64,000 nucleotides of DNA from Gelidibacter mesophilus DSM 14095 (GCF_000423005.1 NZ_AUHD01000013.1:1-64000), one strand, 5' to 3'; shown: positions 28,494 to 38,415, counted from the first letter of the stretch. Made by a program: numbers and translations. Notes: generated by a model not told the origin, from the letters alone.

Positions 28494-28634
28494 TTGAGTT
28501 CGAAATAAGAAGTCAAATTACAAATATTTTTTTGATTGTAAAGATTGAATTTTAACTATTGTTCTAGGAGATTATTATAACTGTGGTTTATTTATAACCC
28601 AGAGAGATGTTGCTGAGTTATTTTTTTTCTTTTT

Positions 28635-29960
28635 TTACACATCTAGCTCTGAATATACGTACATGATTTTTCCGGTTGCTGTTAAATTTATTTGATCCTT
28701 GAATTCAATATGAATTTTAACGTCTCCCAGCTCATTCTCAATTTTTTCGACTATTTCATTGAGTTGCAACATTGAATATTTAGAAGATTTCACAATTTTA
28801 ATCTCTATAACCTCCATGGATTTTTGAATAATTTGAAAATTTTTAATTCCATCTTTATTGAAAAATAAAGATGTAAAAAACTGACCGTCAACTCGTGTTT
28901 TATCTCTTTTATGAATGACTCCTAAGGTTCTGCCTGTAACGTTGTCAAGTTTTAAAGTTCCAAACTCACAATCGTCACCTTTTATTCCACGATCTCCTAT
29001 CTTATAGCGAATTAGAGGCATATAGAAATTGTTCAAAGTGGTGATGACAATATTCCCTTCTACTCCTTGATCAACAGGAACGTCATTATCATCTAGAATT
29101 TCTACAAATACATTGTTGTAAAATACAAAAAGACCTTCTAAATCATATATTTCTGAAGCAATTGCTGATCCTTCGCGTGAGCCATAAAAGTTGTAAACAT
29201 GCGCATCATTAAAAGCTTTTTTAATTTCAGTTCTTATTTCTGGATATAATGGGCCAGTTGTAGTTTGAACCACTGGTGTAAAGTTAATCTTGATTTTATT
29301 TTTATTTATGAATTTTGCAATGGCGTAAATAGAATGAACATAGGCTTTTATATATTTTGGTCTAATTTTGTTTAAATTTTGTATGTAATTTTCAATTATA
29401 TCATCACTTAAAATGAAAGTATTTAGAACTGTGGAATTTTTTACAAAGAATTTAAAGCTGAATGTACTTTTCATCTCATGCATGTCTCTTAAGGCTCCCC
29501 ATAGATCGACCGAACTTTCATAAATATTTATTTTATTCAAATACATAGAATATAGATAAGATCCCATTCCGTTGTTAGATTGATCTTTGGTTTGGTAAAA
29601 TTCTAACGGTTCCCCTGTTGACCCTCCTGATGAGTTTTTATAAACATCAGACATTTTTTTATAATTTGGGTTAACAAGAAAATGTGAATTTTCTCTAATA
29701 ATATCCTTTGACATAATTGGAACTTTTTGAAATTCCGAATAAGTCAATTGCTTTAAGTTTATAAAATGTAATCCTTTGTAATATTCGATGTCTCTAAAAG
29801 CTGTTTCTAACACTTTAACAAGCTTGGACTTTTGATACTTATTGTTTTCTACGAAATTAGATATATCTCTAGACTTTAGCTCGTTATGAATGAGCACTTG
29901 CTTTTTGTTGAAAGTGTTTTTATATAAAAAAACCAGAGTCTTTCTAAAAAAATTGTCCAT
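28635..29960 (-). CDS. CapK/phenylacetate-CoA-ligase-like adenylate-forming enzyme
   Basis: This 441-aa protein has the adenylate-forming family signature SSGGSTGEPLEFYQT (about residues 109-123), YGSREGSAIASEIYDLEG near residue 257, LIRYKIGDRG and a C-terminal lid domain. Relatives named CapK occur in capsule clusters, others activate aryl acids to CoA thioesters. The present gene stands alone (141 bp and 833 bp of non-coding DNA on either side), about 13 kb from the polysaccharide operon. An acyl-activation role in glycan decoration is possible, but nothing in the immediate context proves it. Confidence 0.75.
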   Translation of the reverse strand: MDNFFRKTLVFLYKNTFNKKQVLIHNELKSRDISNFVENNKYQKSKLVKVLETAFRDIEYYKGLHFINLKQLTYSEFQKVPIMSKDIIRENSHFLVNPNYKKMSDVYKNSSGGSTGEPLEFYQTKDQSNNGMGSYLYSMYLNKINIYESSVDLWGALRDMHEMKSTFSFKFFVKNSTVLNTFILSDDIIENYIQNLNKIRPKYIKAYVHSIYAIAKFINKNKIKINFTPVVQTTTGPLYPEIRTEIKKAFNDAHVYNFYGSREGSAIASEIYDLEGLFVFYNNVFVEILDDNDVPVDQGVEGNIVITTLNNFYMPLIRYKIGDRGIKGDDCEFGTLKLDNVTGRTLGVIHKRDKTRVDGQFFTSLFFNKDGIKNFQIIQKSMEVIEIKIVKSSKYSMLQLNEIVEKIENELGDVKIHIEFKDQINLTATGKIMYVYSELDV

Positions 29961-30793
29961 AACCGAATGCTGTAATTAAATAATCAAACTCTGTTCTTTT
30001 AAACTAGAGTGACAAAGTTAAAACAAATAATTACTAATTCTACACTAATTAATGGAATAAGGCCTGACTTTTTTGTTGATTTATCACATGAAACTTTTCA
30101 TTTAAAACTATCACATTTTAACAGCCATATCGATTTTAAACTCCTATAATTAGCTGTAAATAATAGAACAGAAAATTATATTGTGAGTTAAACCTGTAGA
30201 TATAGAAAAGACCAAAATGTAAATTTATGTAATTTCGATGCCACAGAAGTAACTGAGGCGATCAAGTAAAAAAAAGTTTTTTAGCTCTTGATGCAAAAAA
30301 AATCTAATTGGAAGAGTTGATTTATTAATTGTTGATTTGAGCTTTGAATCTATAGCTCCTTAGAAATTTTCGAATACCTAGCATAATTGCTTTAAATTAA
30401 ATCGGTGAGTGAAAATTGAGAAAAAAGAAAGGTCTGGGGTAAATGTTGCCTGCTGAAACTACTCAAAAGGCATTAAAACTTCATTCCAAGACTGAGTTCT
30501 GTGAAAATTTTTAATATCCAATAACTACCGTCTTTATTTTAGCTATAGAGCAAGAGCTTGCTCGCTATGGGAGTTATGAAAGATAACTAAATTTATTAGA
30601 GAATACATTGAATACTGATAGAAGGAGAAGATATTAATAAGAAAAACGTAACTTCTCAATTTACGACTTGATATCATATTTTTAAATTATACTATAAATT
30701 TTTTAAACTGTCACATTGTTATTTTGAAGTCTAAAAGTAATGAGATTTTATTTTAAATAGTTTTCCGGTATTAACCAAATAAGACGGTGTCGA
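29961..30793. other. 833-bp gene-poor region
   Basis: No open frame longer than a few dozen codons with coding character is present on either strand. The stretch is AT-rich and contains one clear hairpin (30544-30568). It may represent a decayed gene, an untranslated region or a small RNA locus; none of these can be shown by eye. Confidence 0.5.
30544..30568. repeat. Hairpin / inverted repeat in the gene-poor region
   Basis: ATAG-AGCAAG-AG-CTTGCT-CG-CTAT forms a nearly perfect stem with a 2-nt loop and a 2-nt bulge. There is no T run after it, so it is not a typical terminator. A REP-like element is possible. Confidence 0.5.
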
Positions 30794-31336
30794 TTAAAAA
30801 TACTCTTTGATTTTCCCATAAAATCCTTTAGGTTTAATTTTAAATTCATCTTCCAGATCCTGCATGGTCTTGCCAGCATCGTTAATTTTGTTAAACATTT
30901 TTGCCCTAATCAGATAAATTGAAGGGACAATTATTGCCATGATGGGAATTAAAAATAGAATTTGCTTGCTGTCAACATAACTCAAATCTTCATTAAAAAT
31001 GGTGAATATTTGGTAAGCAAACATTGCTATCGGAACTAGTAGTACATGGTACCACCAATGTCGGCAAGTAAAAAACCATATTAATAATAAAAAAAGTGGT
31101 ATAAACTTGTTGGATAGTGTCCAGGCTAAAACAAACACACTGCCATAATGTTTACTATCATATGTAAATAAAAAAGTGTCCCAGACTTGTTGGTCTGGAA
31201 CACTTTCATATAAATAAAACAAATAAGGTGTAGCAGCGATTAACGTAGCTGTAATACTACCTAAAATAAAACTCTTTTTATCCGTGTTTCGGAACGATAA
31301 TTCTATTTCTTTCAATTTGTGTTGTTGTTTGTTCAT
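30794..31336 (-). CDS. Hypothetical multi-pass membrane protein
   Basis: This 180-aa protein of unknown function has four or five hydrophobic helices: about residues 24-43, 62-82 (including SVFVLAWTLSNKFIPLFLLL), 87-108 and 127-143. A charged C-terminal tail ends in GFYGKIKEYF. I do not recognise the family. Its first 59 bases overlap, in another frame, the end of a small secreted-peptide gene (31278-31421), which suggests translational coupling. The ATG at 31336 is the only reasonable start before helix 1. Confidence 0.6.
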   Translation of the reverse strand: MNKQQHKLKEIELSFRNTDKKSFILGSITATLIAATPYLFYLYESVPDQQVWDTFLFTYDSKHYGSVFVLAWTLSNKFIPLFLLLIWFFTCRHWWYHVLLVPIAMFAYQIFTIFNEDLSYVDSKQILFLIPIMAIIVPSIYLIRAKMFNKINDAGKTMQDLEDEFKIKPKGFYGKIKEYF

Positions 31337-31421
31337 TTAAATCAATAAGATTTGAAGCTTGTGCAGTGAACAATGCACCTCCGAAAATTGCTAAGGCAAT
31401 CATGTACTTTTTTGTTTTCAT
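31278..31421 (-). CDS. Small signal-peptide-containing protein (47 aa)
   Basis: The ATG at 31421 opens a 47-codon frame. A typical signal peptide (K-rich start, then MIALAIFGGALFTAQA, about residues 7-22) is followed by a 25-residue polar mature part ending RNRIIVPKHG, and a TAA at 31278. The start ATGAAAACAAAAAAGTAC has the usual coding look. Similar very short exported peptides of unknown role are common in flavobacteria. It overlaps the next membrane-protein gene by 59 bases in a different frame. Support is the signal sequence only. Confidence 0.5.
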   Translation of the reverse strand: MKTKKYMIALAIFGGALFTAQASNLIDLNEQTTTQIERNRIIVPKHG

Positions 31422-31587
31422 AATTCAAGGGATTTAATTAATTATTTGATTCAAAATTAGGTTTAACATGGCATAAAAACTGTTAAACAAATGTTAAAAC
31501 AAATCGCTCAAGTCCCTTGAACGTTACGGTTTTACCGTACTTTTCAAAATTGGCGCGGGGTGTAGTTGCAAGATTTTTTCACTTTAT

Positions 31588-32031
31588 TTACTGCATTTTC
31601 ACTTTTTCTTGGTTTAAGTTAGTTTGGGTAGTTAGTTTTAGAGTTCTTGAACCATCTATATTTACTAAAAGTTCAATTTTATTGGAATTTTCAGGGATCA
31701 AATTACCCAATTTTTCTGGCCATTCAACAAAAATCCATTGATCAGAATATAAATACTCTTCTATGCCAAAATTTAGAGCTTCTTCTTCATTTTTAATCCT
31801 GTATAAATCAAAATGATAAATTAAACCTTTATCTATTTCATAGTCATTGACAATTGAAAATGTTGGACTACTGACGCTAGAAATACTTCCTAATTGTTTT
31901 GAGAGTACTTTGATCAACGTCGTTTTTCCGACGCCCATATCGCCATAAAATAAAAGCGTTTTGGAAGTCATGTTTTTTAAAACGCCTTCAGCCACTTTTT
32001 CAATATCTTCAATACGATAGTTGAACTCCAT
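31588..32031 (-). CDS. tsaE: tRNA threonylcarbamoyladenosine biosynthesis ATPase TsaE
   Basis: TsaE is the ATPase partner of TsaB/TsaD in forming the t6A base at position 37 of ANN-decoding tRNAs. The protein shows the Walker A loop YGDMGVGKTTL (residues 29-39 from the start chosen), the SPTFSIVNDYE region, FHLD-like YHFDLYR and FVEWPEKLG near residue 108. The ATG at 32031 (MEFNYRIEDIEKV) gives the usual 147-aa length and is preferred over an upstream start at 32064. It is downstream of porX on the same strand with about 100 bp between them, so possibly cotranscribed. Confidence 0.92.
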   Translation of the reverse strand: MEFNYRIEDIEKVAEGVLKNMTSKTLLFYGDMGVGKTTLIKVLSKQLGSISSVSSPTFSIVNDYEIDKGLIYHFDLYRIKNEEEALNFGIEEYLYSDQWIFVEWPEKLGNLIPENSNKIELLVNIDGSRTLKLTTQTNLNQEKVKMQ

Positions 32032-32134
32032 GTTTTCTACTTCTGAAATTGGTTTATTAAGCAATATTAATAATTAATTATGACAAAAACTAATGAAATA
32101 AGTAGTTCATCGGGTTTTTGTGTATTACATGGAT

Positions 32135-33688
32135 TTATTTAGGGTTCAAAACTACAAAGGGAATAATCATTTCTTCTAGGGATACGCCACCATGCTGGTA
32201 AGTATTTCTAAAATAACTCACATAATGATTATAGTTATTGGGGTAAGCCAAAAACAGATCACCTTTGGCAAAGATAAAGGAGCTGCTCATGGTTATAGCA
32301 GGTAATAACACAGATTTAGGGTCTTTTATAACGAAGACATCCTTAGACTCGTACGTCAAACTTCTTCCAGTTTTATATCGCAAATTCAAACTCGTGTCTC
32401 TATCGCCAATAACTTTAGACGGATTTTTAACATTAATGGTACCATGATCTGTAGTTAAAATTAATTTAAAGCCCATTTGTTGTGCTTTTTGAATCATTTC
32501 CAATAATGGTGAGTTTTTGAACCAACTTAAGGTAAGAGATCGATAAGCCTTGTCATTGGAAGCTAATTCTTTAACGACATCCATTTCGGTTTTGGAATGC
32601 GAGAGCATGTCCACAAAATTATAGACAATAACGGATAGGTCATTGTTTTTTAGGGATTTGAAATTATCAACCAATTTTTTTCCTGATTGGAGGTTGGTGA
32701 TTTTATGATATTCCGTTTTTAAATTCTGAAGTCCCAACCGTTTCATTTGCGCTTCTAAGAACTCAGCTTCGTAAAGATTTTTACCACCATCGTCCACATC
32801 ATTTTTCCAATATTCAGGATGTCGTTTTTCCATTTCGCTGGGCATCAATCCTGAGAAAATAGCATTCCTAGCGTATTGGGTGGCCGTTGGTAGAATGCTG
32901 TAAAAAGAGCTTTCAGACGTCTTTTTGTAATAATTGCTCACATTAGGCTCAAATGCCTTCCATTGATCATAGCGTAAATTGTCAATCACAATTAGTAATG
33001 TCGGCTGTTTGTCACTCAATTCTGGTGCTATTTTGTCTTTGAACAAAGTATGAGACATCACTGGGGCATCGGTATTTTTTTCGAACCAATCCGTGTAATT
33101 TTTTTCTATAAACTTTCCAAATTGTGCATTAGCTTCGGTCTTTTGAGATTCTAGAATCTCTGTCATTCCTACATCTTCAATATCTTCAAGTTGTAGTTCC
33201 CAGTAAATCAATTTCTGATATAAATCAACCCACTCCTCATAACTATTGACCATAGACATGTCCATGGCAATTTTTCTGAATTCCTGTTGATAATTGGATG
33301 TTGTTTTTTCTGAAATCAATCTCGAATGGTCCAAATTCTTTTTTAAACTCAACAGAATTTGATTGGGATTCACCGGTTTAATAAGATAATCTGCAATCTT
33401 ATTTCCTATGGCTTCTTCCATTATATACTCTTCTTCACTTTTGGTAATCATCACTACAGGAAGATTGGCGCGACGTTCTTTGATCTCATTCAGTGTTTCT
33501 AAACCCGTAAGTCCTGGCATGTTCTCGTCTAAAAAGACAATGTCAAAGTTGGTGTCGTCAATAATCTCCAATGCTTCGGTTCCACTTTTACAAGTAGTGA
33601 TATTATAGTTCTTTTTTTCTAAAAAAAGGATGTGGGGTTTTAGTAAATCAATTTCATCATCTACCCAAAGAATATTTATATGGTTCAT
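32135..33688 (-). CDS. porX: T9SS regulator PorX: response regulator fused to a PglZ domain
   Basis: From ATG 33688 the protein is 517 aa. A CheY-like receiver (residues 1-120) has the acidic pocket D10/D11 in WVDDE, the phospho-acceptor D54 in FLDENMPG, and the conserved Lys in LIKPV. A helical linker (about 125-205) and a PglZ alkaline-phosphatase-like domain follow (about 215-517), with LLIVIDNLRYDQW, LPTATQYARNAIFSGLMP and KLILTTDHGTI metal-binding motifs. This is the layout of PorX, which with PorY and SigP controls T9SS genes in Porphyromonas and is required for gliding and secretion in flavobacteria. It fits the two T9SS cargo proteins in the window. Twenty extra upstream codons (to 33748) do not look coding. 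It is divergent from the HD gene with only 19 nt between start codons. Confidence 0.92.
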   Translation of the reverse strand: MNHINILWVDDEIDLLKPHILFLEKKNYNITTCKSGTEALEIIDDTNFDIVFLDENMPGLTGLETLNEIKERRANLPVVMITKSEEEYIMEEAIGNKIADYLIKPVNPNQILLSLKKNLDHSRLISEKTTSNYQQEFRKIAMDMSMVNSYEEWVDLYQKLIYWELQLEDIEDVGMTEILESQKTEANAQFGKFIEKNYTDWFEKNTDAPVMSHTLFKDKIAPELSDKQPTLLIVIDNLRYDQWKAFEPNVSNYYKKTSESSFYSILPTATQYARNAIFSGLMPSEMEKRHPEYWKNDVDDGGKNLYEAEFLEAQMKRLGLQNLKTEYHKITNLQSGKKLVDNFKSLKNNDLSVIVYNFVDMLSHSKTEMDVVKELASNDKAYRSLTLSWFKNSPLLEMIQKAQQMGFKLILTTDHGTINVKNPSKVIGDRDTSLNLRYKTGRSLTYESKDVFVIKDPKSVLLPAITMSSSFIFAKGDLFLAYPNNYNHYVSYFRNTYQHGGVSLEEMIIPFVVLNPK

Positions 33689-33689
33689 G

Positions 33690-33697
33690 TATATTTG
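33690..33697 (+). promoter_or_regulatory. Possible -7 element (TATATTTG) for the HD hydrolase gene
   Basis: The sequence matches the Bacteroidota -7 consensus TAnnTTTG and lies 10 bases before the ATG at 33708. No matching -33 TTG was found at the usual distance, so this is tentative. Confidence 0.35.
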
Positions 33698-33707
33698 TTT
33701 ATAATTA

Positions 33708-34961
33708 ATGATTAAACTCTCAAGTTTGGATAAAGTAAACAAACTCAAAATATTTAACGACCCAATTTACGGATTTATTACGATACCAAATTCGTTGATC
33801 TTCGATTTGATTGCCCATAAATATTTTCAAAGACTGCGACGCATTTCTCAAATGGGAATGTCTTATTTAGTGTATCCGGGAGCACATCATACAAGATTCC
33901 ATCATGCTATGGGATGTATGCATTTAATGCAGAAGGCGATCAATGTACTTCGTTTTAAGGGTGTTGAAATTTCTGAAGAAGAAGAAAATGGATTATTGAT
34001 TGCAATTCTTTTACATGATATTGGCCATGGTCCTTTTAGTCATGCCATGGAACATAGCATAGTAACCGGTGTTTCTCATGAAGCAATTTCCCTTCTTTTT
34101 ATGGAGCGTTTGAATATAGAATTTAACGGAAGTTTAACTCTGGCCATTCAAATCTTTAAAGGAGAATACCACAGAAACTTCATGTGCCAACTTATCTCGG
34201 GACAATTGGATATGGATAGGACAGATTACTTAAAACGCGATAGTTTCTATACAGGTGTTGCTGAAGGTAATATAAATGCCGAACGTTTGATTGCGATGCT
34301 CAACGTTGTGGAAGACGAATTGGTGGTGGAAGAAAAAGGCATTTATAGCGTTGAGAAATTTTTGGTGGCCAGAAGACTCATGTACTGGCAAGTCTATTTG
34401 CATAAAACAAGTGTTGCTGCTGAGCAGTTGCTGATGCGTGTTTTGAAACGCGCAAAGGAATTAACCGATAGAGGTTTTGATCTGAAAGCGAGCAGGGCTT
34501 TGGATTACTTTCTGAAAAACGAAATCAATAACTCCAACTTTTCTACAGAAACTCTTGATGTTTTTGCGCAATTAGATGATTATGATATTGTTTCAGCAAT
34601 GAAGGAATGGCAGCATCATGAAGATTTTGTATTGAAGAATCTTTGTGATATGATCATCAATAGAGATTTGTTAAAGGTAAAATTAAAGAATAAGAAACGC
34701 AAGATTGAAGGTGTAAAAGTACACAAAGATAAATTAATGAAGCGTTACAATATAAGCGCAGAAGAAGCAGATTATTTTGTATTTACAGGCCAAATTACCA
34801 ATCAGGCATACGAATTAAAATCTCAGAACATCAATATTTTGCACAAATCAGGCAAAATTCAGGATATCGTAAAAGCGTCAGATCAATTGAATTTAAAGGC
34901 GCTCTCTAAGCCAGTAACCAAATACTATATGTGCTATCCTAAGCCAGAATCCATTTCATAA
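33708..34961 (+). CDS. HD-domain phosphohydrolase (dNTPase-like)
   Basis: This 417-aa protein has the HD fold: the metal-binding His in HHTRFHHAMGCMHLM (about residues 62-76), HDIGHGPFSHAMEH (about 103-116) supplying the HD pair, and QLDMDRTDYLKRDSFYTG carrying the last Asp. These motifs match dNTP triphosphohydrolase-like proteins (SAMHD1/Dgt group). The bacteroidetal family usually begins near NKLKIFNDPIYGF, which is residue 11 here, so the extra N-terminus from ATG 33708 is short and plausible. Substrate is not established. It is head-to-head with porX and followed by lpxD, a gene order I recall from other flavobacteria. Confidence 0.88.
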   Translation: MIKLSSLDKVNKLKIFNDPIYGFITIPNSLIFDLIAHKYFQRLRRISQMGMSYLVYPGAHHTRFHHAMGCMHLMQKAINVLRFKGVEISEEEENGLLIAILLHDIGHGPFSHAMEHSIVTGVSHEAISLLFMERLNIEFNGSLTLAIQIFKGEYHRNFMCQLISGQLDMDRTDYLKRDSFYTGVAEGNINAERLIAMLNVVEDELVVEEKGIYSVEKFLVARRLMYWQVYLHKTSVAAEQLLMRVLKRAKELTDRGFDLKASRALDYFLKNEINNSNFSTETLDVFAQLDDYDIVSAMKEWQHHEDFVLKNLCDMIINRDLLKVKLKNKKRKIEGVKVHKDKLMKRYNISAEEADYFVFTGQITNQAYELKSQNINILHKSGKIQDIVKASDQLNLKALSKPVTKYYMCYPKPESIS

Positions 34962-35088
34962 ATAATTTTAATAAAGTCGATTTTAAAGGAACAATATGGA
35001 TCTTATGGAATGATTAGATTTTTAAAACCGTTAATAACTCCATAATAAACAACTTTACAACAAAGAACATTATATGGTACATTTTTTC

Positions 35089-35096
35089 TATTTTTG
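35089..35096 (+). promoter_or_regulatory. Possible -7 element (TATTTTTG) for lpxD
   Basis: It fits TAnnTTTG and ends 6 bases before the lpxD ATG at 35103, which would give a nearly leaderless transcript. No -33 element was recognised; tentative. Confidence 0.3.
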
Positions 35097-35102
35097 CGGT
35101 TG

Positions 35103-36131
35103 ATGAAATTTACAGCATTACAAATAGCAGGAATATTAGAAGGCGATATCGTGGGCAATCCGGATGTTGAAGTTTCTAAACTCTCAAAAATAGAAGAGGG
35201 TGTTGAGGGGTCATTGACTTTTTTGGCCAATCCAAAATACAAATCTTATATCTATTCCACAAAGGCATCCATAACCATAGTAAATAAAACCTTTGAACCT
35301 GAAGGCGCTATTACGACAACACTCGTAAAGGTTGAAGATGCCTACAAATCATTTTCAAAATTATTGGAGTACTATAATCAAGTAAAACTTAATAAATTTG
35401 GCATTGAACAACCTACTCATATTGCTGAAAGCACGGTGTATGGAAAGGATGTCTATATTGGAGCTTTTACCTATATTGGAGAAAATGTCACCATAGGGAA
35501 TAATGTCAAAATATTTCCTAACTCATATATTGGTGACAACGTCAAAATTGATGATAACTCTGTATTGTTTGCTGGAGCTAAGGTGTATTCTGATTGTATT
35601 ATCGGAAAAAACTGTGTGATCAATTCAGGTGTAATTATTGGTGCTGATGGATTTGGATTTGCTCCAAATGAGAATGGTGAATACACAAAAGTACCCCAAA
35701 CCGGGAATGTGATTTTAGAAGATTTTGTGGATGTGGGTGCTGCTACAACTATTGATAGAGCAACCTTAGGATCAACAATAATTAGAAAAGGTGTAAAACT
35801 CGACAATCAAATCCAAATAGCACATAATGTTGAAATTGGCAGAAATACGGTTATCGCTGCCCAAACGGGAGTGGCAGGGTCTACCAAAATCGGAGAAAAT
35901 TGTATCATTGGAGGTCAGGTAGGTATTGTGGGACATATAATTATTGGAAATAATGTGAAAATACAGGCCCAATCAGGGATTGGAAGAAATGTTAAGGATG
36001 ATGAACTTCTTCAAGGTTCTCCAGCATTTTCTTACGCCGACTATAATAAATCTTACGTGTATTTTAAAAACTTGCCTAAAATCATCAAAGAAATTAATGA
36101 AAATGATAAAAAAGTAAATGGGAATAGTTAA
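35103..36131 (+). CDS. lpxD: UDP-3-O-acylglucosamine N-acyltransferase LpxD
   Basis: This 342-aa enzyme adds the N-linked 3-hydroxyacyl chain to UDP-3-O-acyl-glucosamine in lipid A synthesis. The N-terminal uridine-binding domain ([32 protein letters not shown]) is followed by a left-handed beta-helix of hexapeptide repeats (about residues 105-320). The catalytic-type His is in QIAHNVEIG. The ATG at 35103 (MKFTALQ) is preferred over an upstream TTG. Its end overlaps lpxC-fabZ by 14 nt, so translation is coupled with the next lipid A step. Confidence 0.94.
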   Translation: MKFTALQIAGILEGDIVGNPDVEVSKLSKIEEGVEGSLTFLANPKYKSYIYSTKASITIVNKTFEPEGAITTTLVKVEDAYKSFSKLLEYYNQVKLNKFGIEQPTHIAESTVYGKDVYIGAFTYIGENVTIGNNVKIFPNSYIGDNVKIDDNSVLFAGAKVYSDCIIGKNCVINSGVIIGADGFGFAPNENGEYTKVPQTGNVILEDFVDVGAATTIDRATLGSTIIRKGVKLDNQIQIAHNVEIGRNTVIAAQTGVAGSTKIGENCIIGGQVGIVGHIIIGNNVKIQAQSGIGRNVKDDELLQGSPAFSYADYNKSYVYFKNLPKIIKEINENDKKVNGNS

Positions 36132-37524
36132 GACAGAAATTAAGCAAAAATCAATCCAGAATAGAGTCTCCCTTTCGGGCGTTGGATTGCATACAGGGAA
36201 AGATGTAACCCTGACGTTTTCACCTGCACCAGTTAATTCTGGTTTTTCATTTAAGCGCCTTGATCTCGAGGGCACACCAGTTATTGAGGCCGATGCTAGT
36301 TTTGTGACCAATACACAACGCGGTACATGCTTAGAAAAAAACGGCGTTGTTATTCAAACTTCAGAGCATGTTTTGGCAGCTTTAGTGGGAATGGACCTCG
36401 ATAACGTGTTGATAGAATTAAGTTCTTCAGAACCACCCATTATGGATGGCTCTTCAAAGTTTTTCGTAGAAGCACTTGAAAAAGCAGGAATTGTCGAACA
36501 AGATGACTTTAGGGAAGAATACGTCGTGACTGACGTAGTTTCTTATATTGACGAAGAATCTGGAAGTGAAATCATCATCATGCCTGCCAAGGAGTACCAA
36601 GTGACCACTATGGTCGATTTTGGCACTAAAGTCTTGGGAACCCAAAATGCAACCTTAAATAATATCCAAGATTTTAAAGAAGATATTTCAAATGCAAGGA
36701 CTTTTAGTTTCTTACATGAAATTGAAATGCTTTTAGAGAATGGTTTAATAAAAGGAGGCGATTTAAACAATGCCATTGTTTATGTGGACAAGGAATTATC
36801 CCCTAAAACAATGGAAAAATTGAAAGTTGCTTTCAAAAAAGACTCTATTGCCGTAAAACCAAATGGCATTCTGGATAATTTGACTCTGCATCATCCAAAT
36901 GAAGCGGCGCGACATAAATTATTGGATGTAATTGGAGATCTGGCACTCATTGGGATTCCATTAAGAGGCAAAGTCATTGCTAATAAACCTGGACACTTTA
37001 TCAACACCCAGTTTGCTAAAAAAATGACCAAAATGATAAGAATTGAGAGAAGGAGCAATGTTCCTACAATCGATTTGAATCAGGAGCCATTGATGGATAT
37101 CAACCAAATTATGGACATGTTGCCACATAGGCAACCGTTTTTGTTGATTGATAAAATTTTTGAGCTTACCGACACTGGCGTTATCGGAATGAAAAACGTC
37201 ACGATGAATGAGCCGTTCTTTGCAGGCCATTTTCCTGGAGCTCCAGTAATGCCAGGGGTTCTTATTGTTGAAGCAATGGCGCAAACCGGAGGAATTCTAG
37301 TCTTAAGTACTGTGCCTGATCCAGAAAACTACTTAACTTTTTTCATGAAAATTGACAAGGTTAAGTTCAAGCAAAAAGTGGTTCCCGGTGATACTTTAGT
37401 TTTTAAATGCGATCTCATTACGCCTATCAGAAGAGGTATTTGTCACATGCAAGGCTATGCCTATGCTAATGGAAAACTTTGTGCTGAAGCAGAATTGATG
37501 GCGCAGATTTCTAAAATTAAATAA
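36118..37524 (+). CDS. lpxC-fabZ: Bifunctional LpxC deacetylase / FabZ dehydratase
   Basis: This 468-aa fusion is characteristic of Bacteroidota. The LpxC half (about residues 1-310) removes the N-acetyl group of UDP-3-O-acyl-GlcNAc, the committed step of lipid A synthesis. Its Zn ligands are in [11 protein letters not shown] and [18 protein letters not shown] (HKxxD). The FabZ half (about 320-468) dehydrates 3-hydroxyacyl-ACP, with [14 protein letters not shown] and the catalytic [20 protein letters not shown]. The fusion couples the pools of 3-hydroxyacyl-ACP used by lipid A and by fatty acid synthesis. It lies between lpxD and lpxA. Confidence 0.96.
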   Translation: MGIVKTEIKQKSIQNRVSLSGVGLHTGKDVTLTFSPAPVNSGFSFKRLDLEGTPVIEADASFVTNTQRGTCLEKNGVVIQTSEHVLAALVGMDLDNVLIELSSSEPPIMDGSSKFFVEALEKAGIVEQDDFREEYVVTDVVSYIDEESGSEIIIMPAKEYQVTTMVDFGTKVLGTQNATLNNIQDFKEDISNARTFSFLHEIEMLLENGLIKGGDLNNAIVYVDKELSPKTMEKLKVAFKKDSIAVKPNGILDNLTLHHPNEAARHKLLDVIGDLALIGIPLRGKVIANKPGHFINTQFAKKMTKMIRIERRSNVPTIDLNQEPLMDINQIMDMLPHRQPFLLIDKIFELTDTGVIGMKNVTMNEPFFAGHFPGAPVMPGVLIVEAMAQTGGILVLSTVPDPENYLTFFMKIDKVKFKQKVVPGDTLVFKCDLITPIRRGICHMQGYAYANGKLCAEAELMAQISKIK

Positions 37525-37609
37525 TGTGAATAACCCTTTAAATTATTCAATTAAAACGAGATAGTTGCTGAGTCAATTAAAAGAACATAAAAAAATTAAA
37601 AAGAAGGAA

Positions 37610-38395
37610 ATGAATCAACCACTAGCATATGTACACCCTGGAGCCAAAATAGCAAAGAATGTTGTGATTGATCCTTTTACAACGATACATAATAATGTGA
37701 TTATTGGTGAAGGCACCTGGATAGGGAGTAACGTAACCATTATGGAAGGTGCTCGCATTGGAAAAAATTGTAATATTTTTCCGGGAGCAGTGATTTCGGC
37801 AGTTCCTCAAGATTTGAAATTTCAAGATGAAGACACCATCACTCAAATTGGAAACAATGTTACTATAAGAGAATGTGTGACCATCAATCGAGGCACTACT
37901 GACCGAATGAAAACCGTGATTGGTGATAATTGTCTCATTATGGCTTATTGTCATATTGCCCATGATTGCATTGTGGGTAATAATTGCATTTTTTCAAATA
38001 ACAGTACACTTGCCGGACATATTACAGTTGGAGATTATGTGGTTTTGGCAGGAATGACTGCTGTGCATCAGTTTTGTTCCATAGGAAATCACGCTTTTGT
38101 TACTGGAGGTTCTTTGGTGCGTAAAGATGTCCCTCCATTTGTTAAAGCAGCGCGAGAGCCGTTATCTTACGTAGGAATCAATTCAGTAGGCTTAAGAAGA
38201 AGAGGTTTTACTGCGGATAAAATTAGAGAAGTACAGAATATATACCGTATTCTTTACCAAAAGCACTACAACAATACCCAAGCTTCAGAAATTATAGAAG
38301 CTGAAATGGAAGCCACGCCAGAACGTGATGAAATATTGCAGTTCATCAAAAATTCTCACCGCGGCATCATGAAAGGATATTTTAAATCAAACTAG
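37610..38395 (+). CDS. lpxA: UDP-N-acetylglucosamine O-acyltransferase LpxA
   Basis: This 261-aa enzyme catalyses the first lipid A step, O-acylation of UDP-GlcNAc. Its left-handed beta-helix has hexapeptide repeats (VHPGAKIAKNVVIDPFTTI) and the catalytic His region MAYCHIAHDCIVGNN. The family C-terminal helical domain (LRRRGFTADKIREVQNIYRI) closes it. The ATG at 37610 (MNQPLAYVHPGAKI), preceded by AGAAGGAA, gives the usual length; an upstream TTG start would add 15 lysine-rich residues unlike the family. It follows lpxC-fabZ at 85 bp. Confidence 0.94.
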   Translation: MNQPLAYVHPGAKIAKNVVIDPFTTIHNNVIIGEGTWIGSNVTIMEGARIGKNCNIFPGAVISAVPQDLKFQDEDTITQIGNNVTIRECVTINRGTTDRMKTVIGDNCLIMAYCHIAHDCIVGNNCIFSNNSTLAGHITVGDYVVLAGMTAVHQFCSIGNHAFVTGGSLVRKDVPPFVKAAREPLSYVGINSVGLRRRGFTADKIREVQNIYRILYQKHYNNTQASEIIEAEMEATPERDEILQFIKNSHRGIMKGYFKSN

Positions 38396-38415
38396 TTATT
38401 AATTATTAAAATAAA

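Noticed and set aside
32135-33688. PglZ domain as a sign of a BREX or Pgl defence system
   Set aside because: It is fused to a CheY-like receiver, the layout of PorX, and no other BREX gene is nearby.
35471-35806. Antisense frames within lpxD and other hexapeptide-repeat genes
   Set aside because: They arise from the repetitive codons of the beta-helix and carry no recognisable domain.
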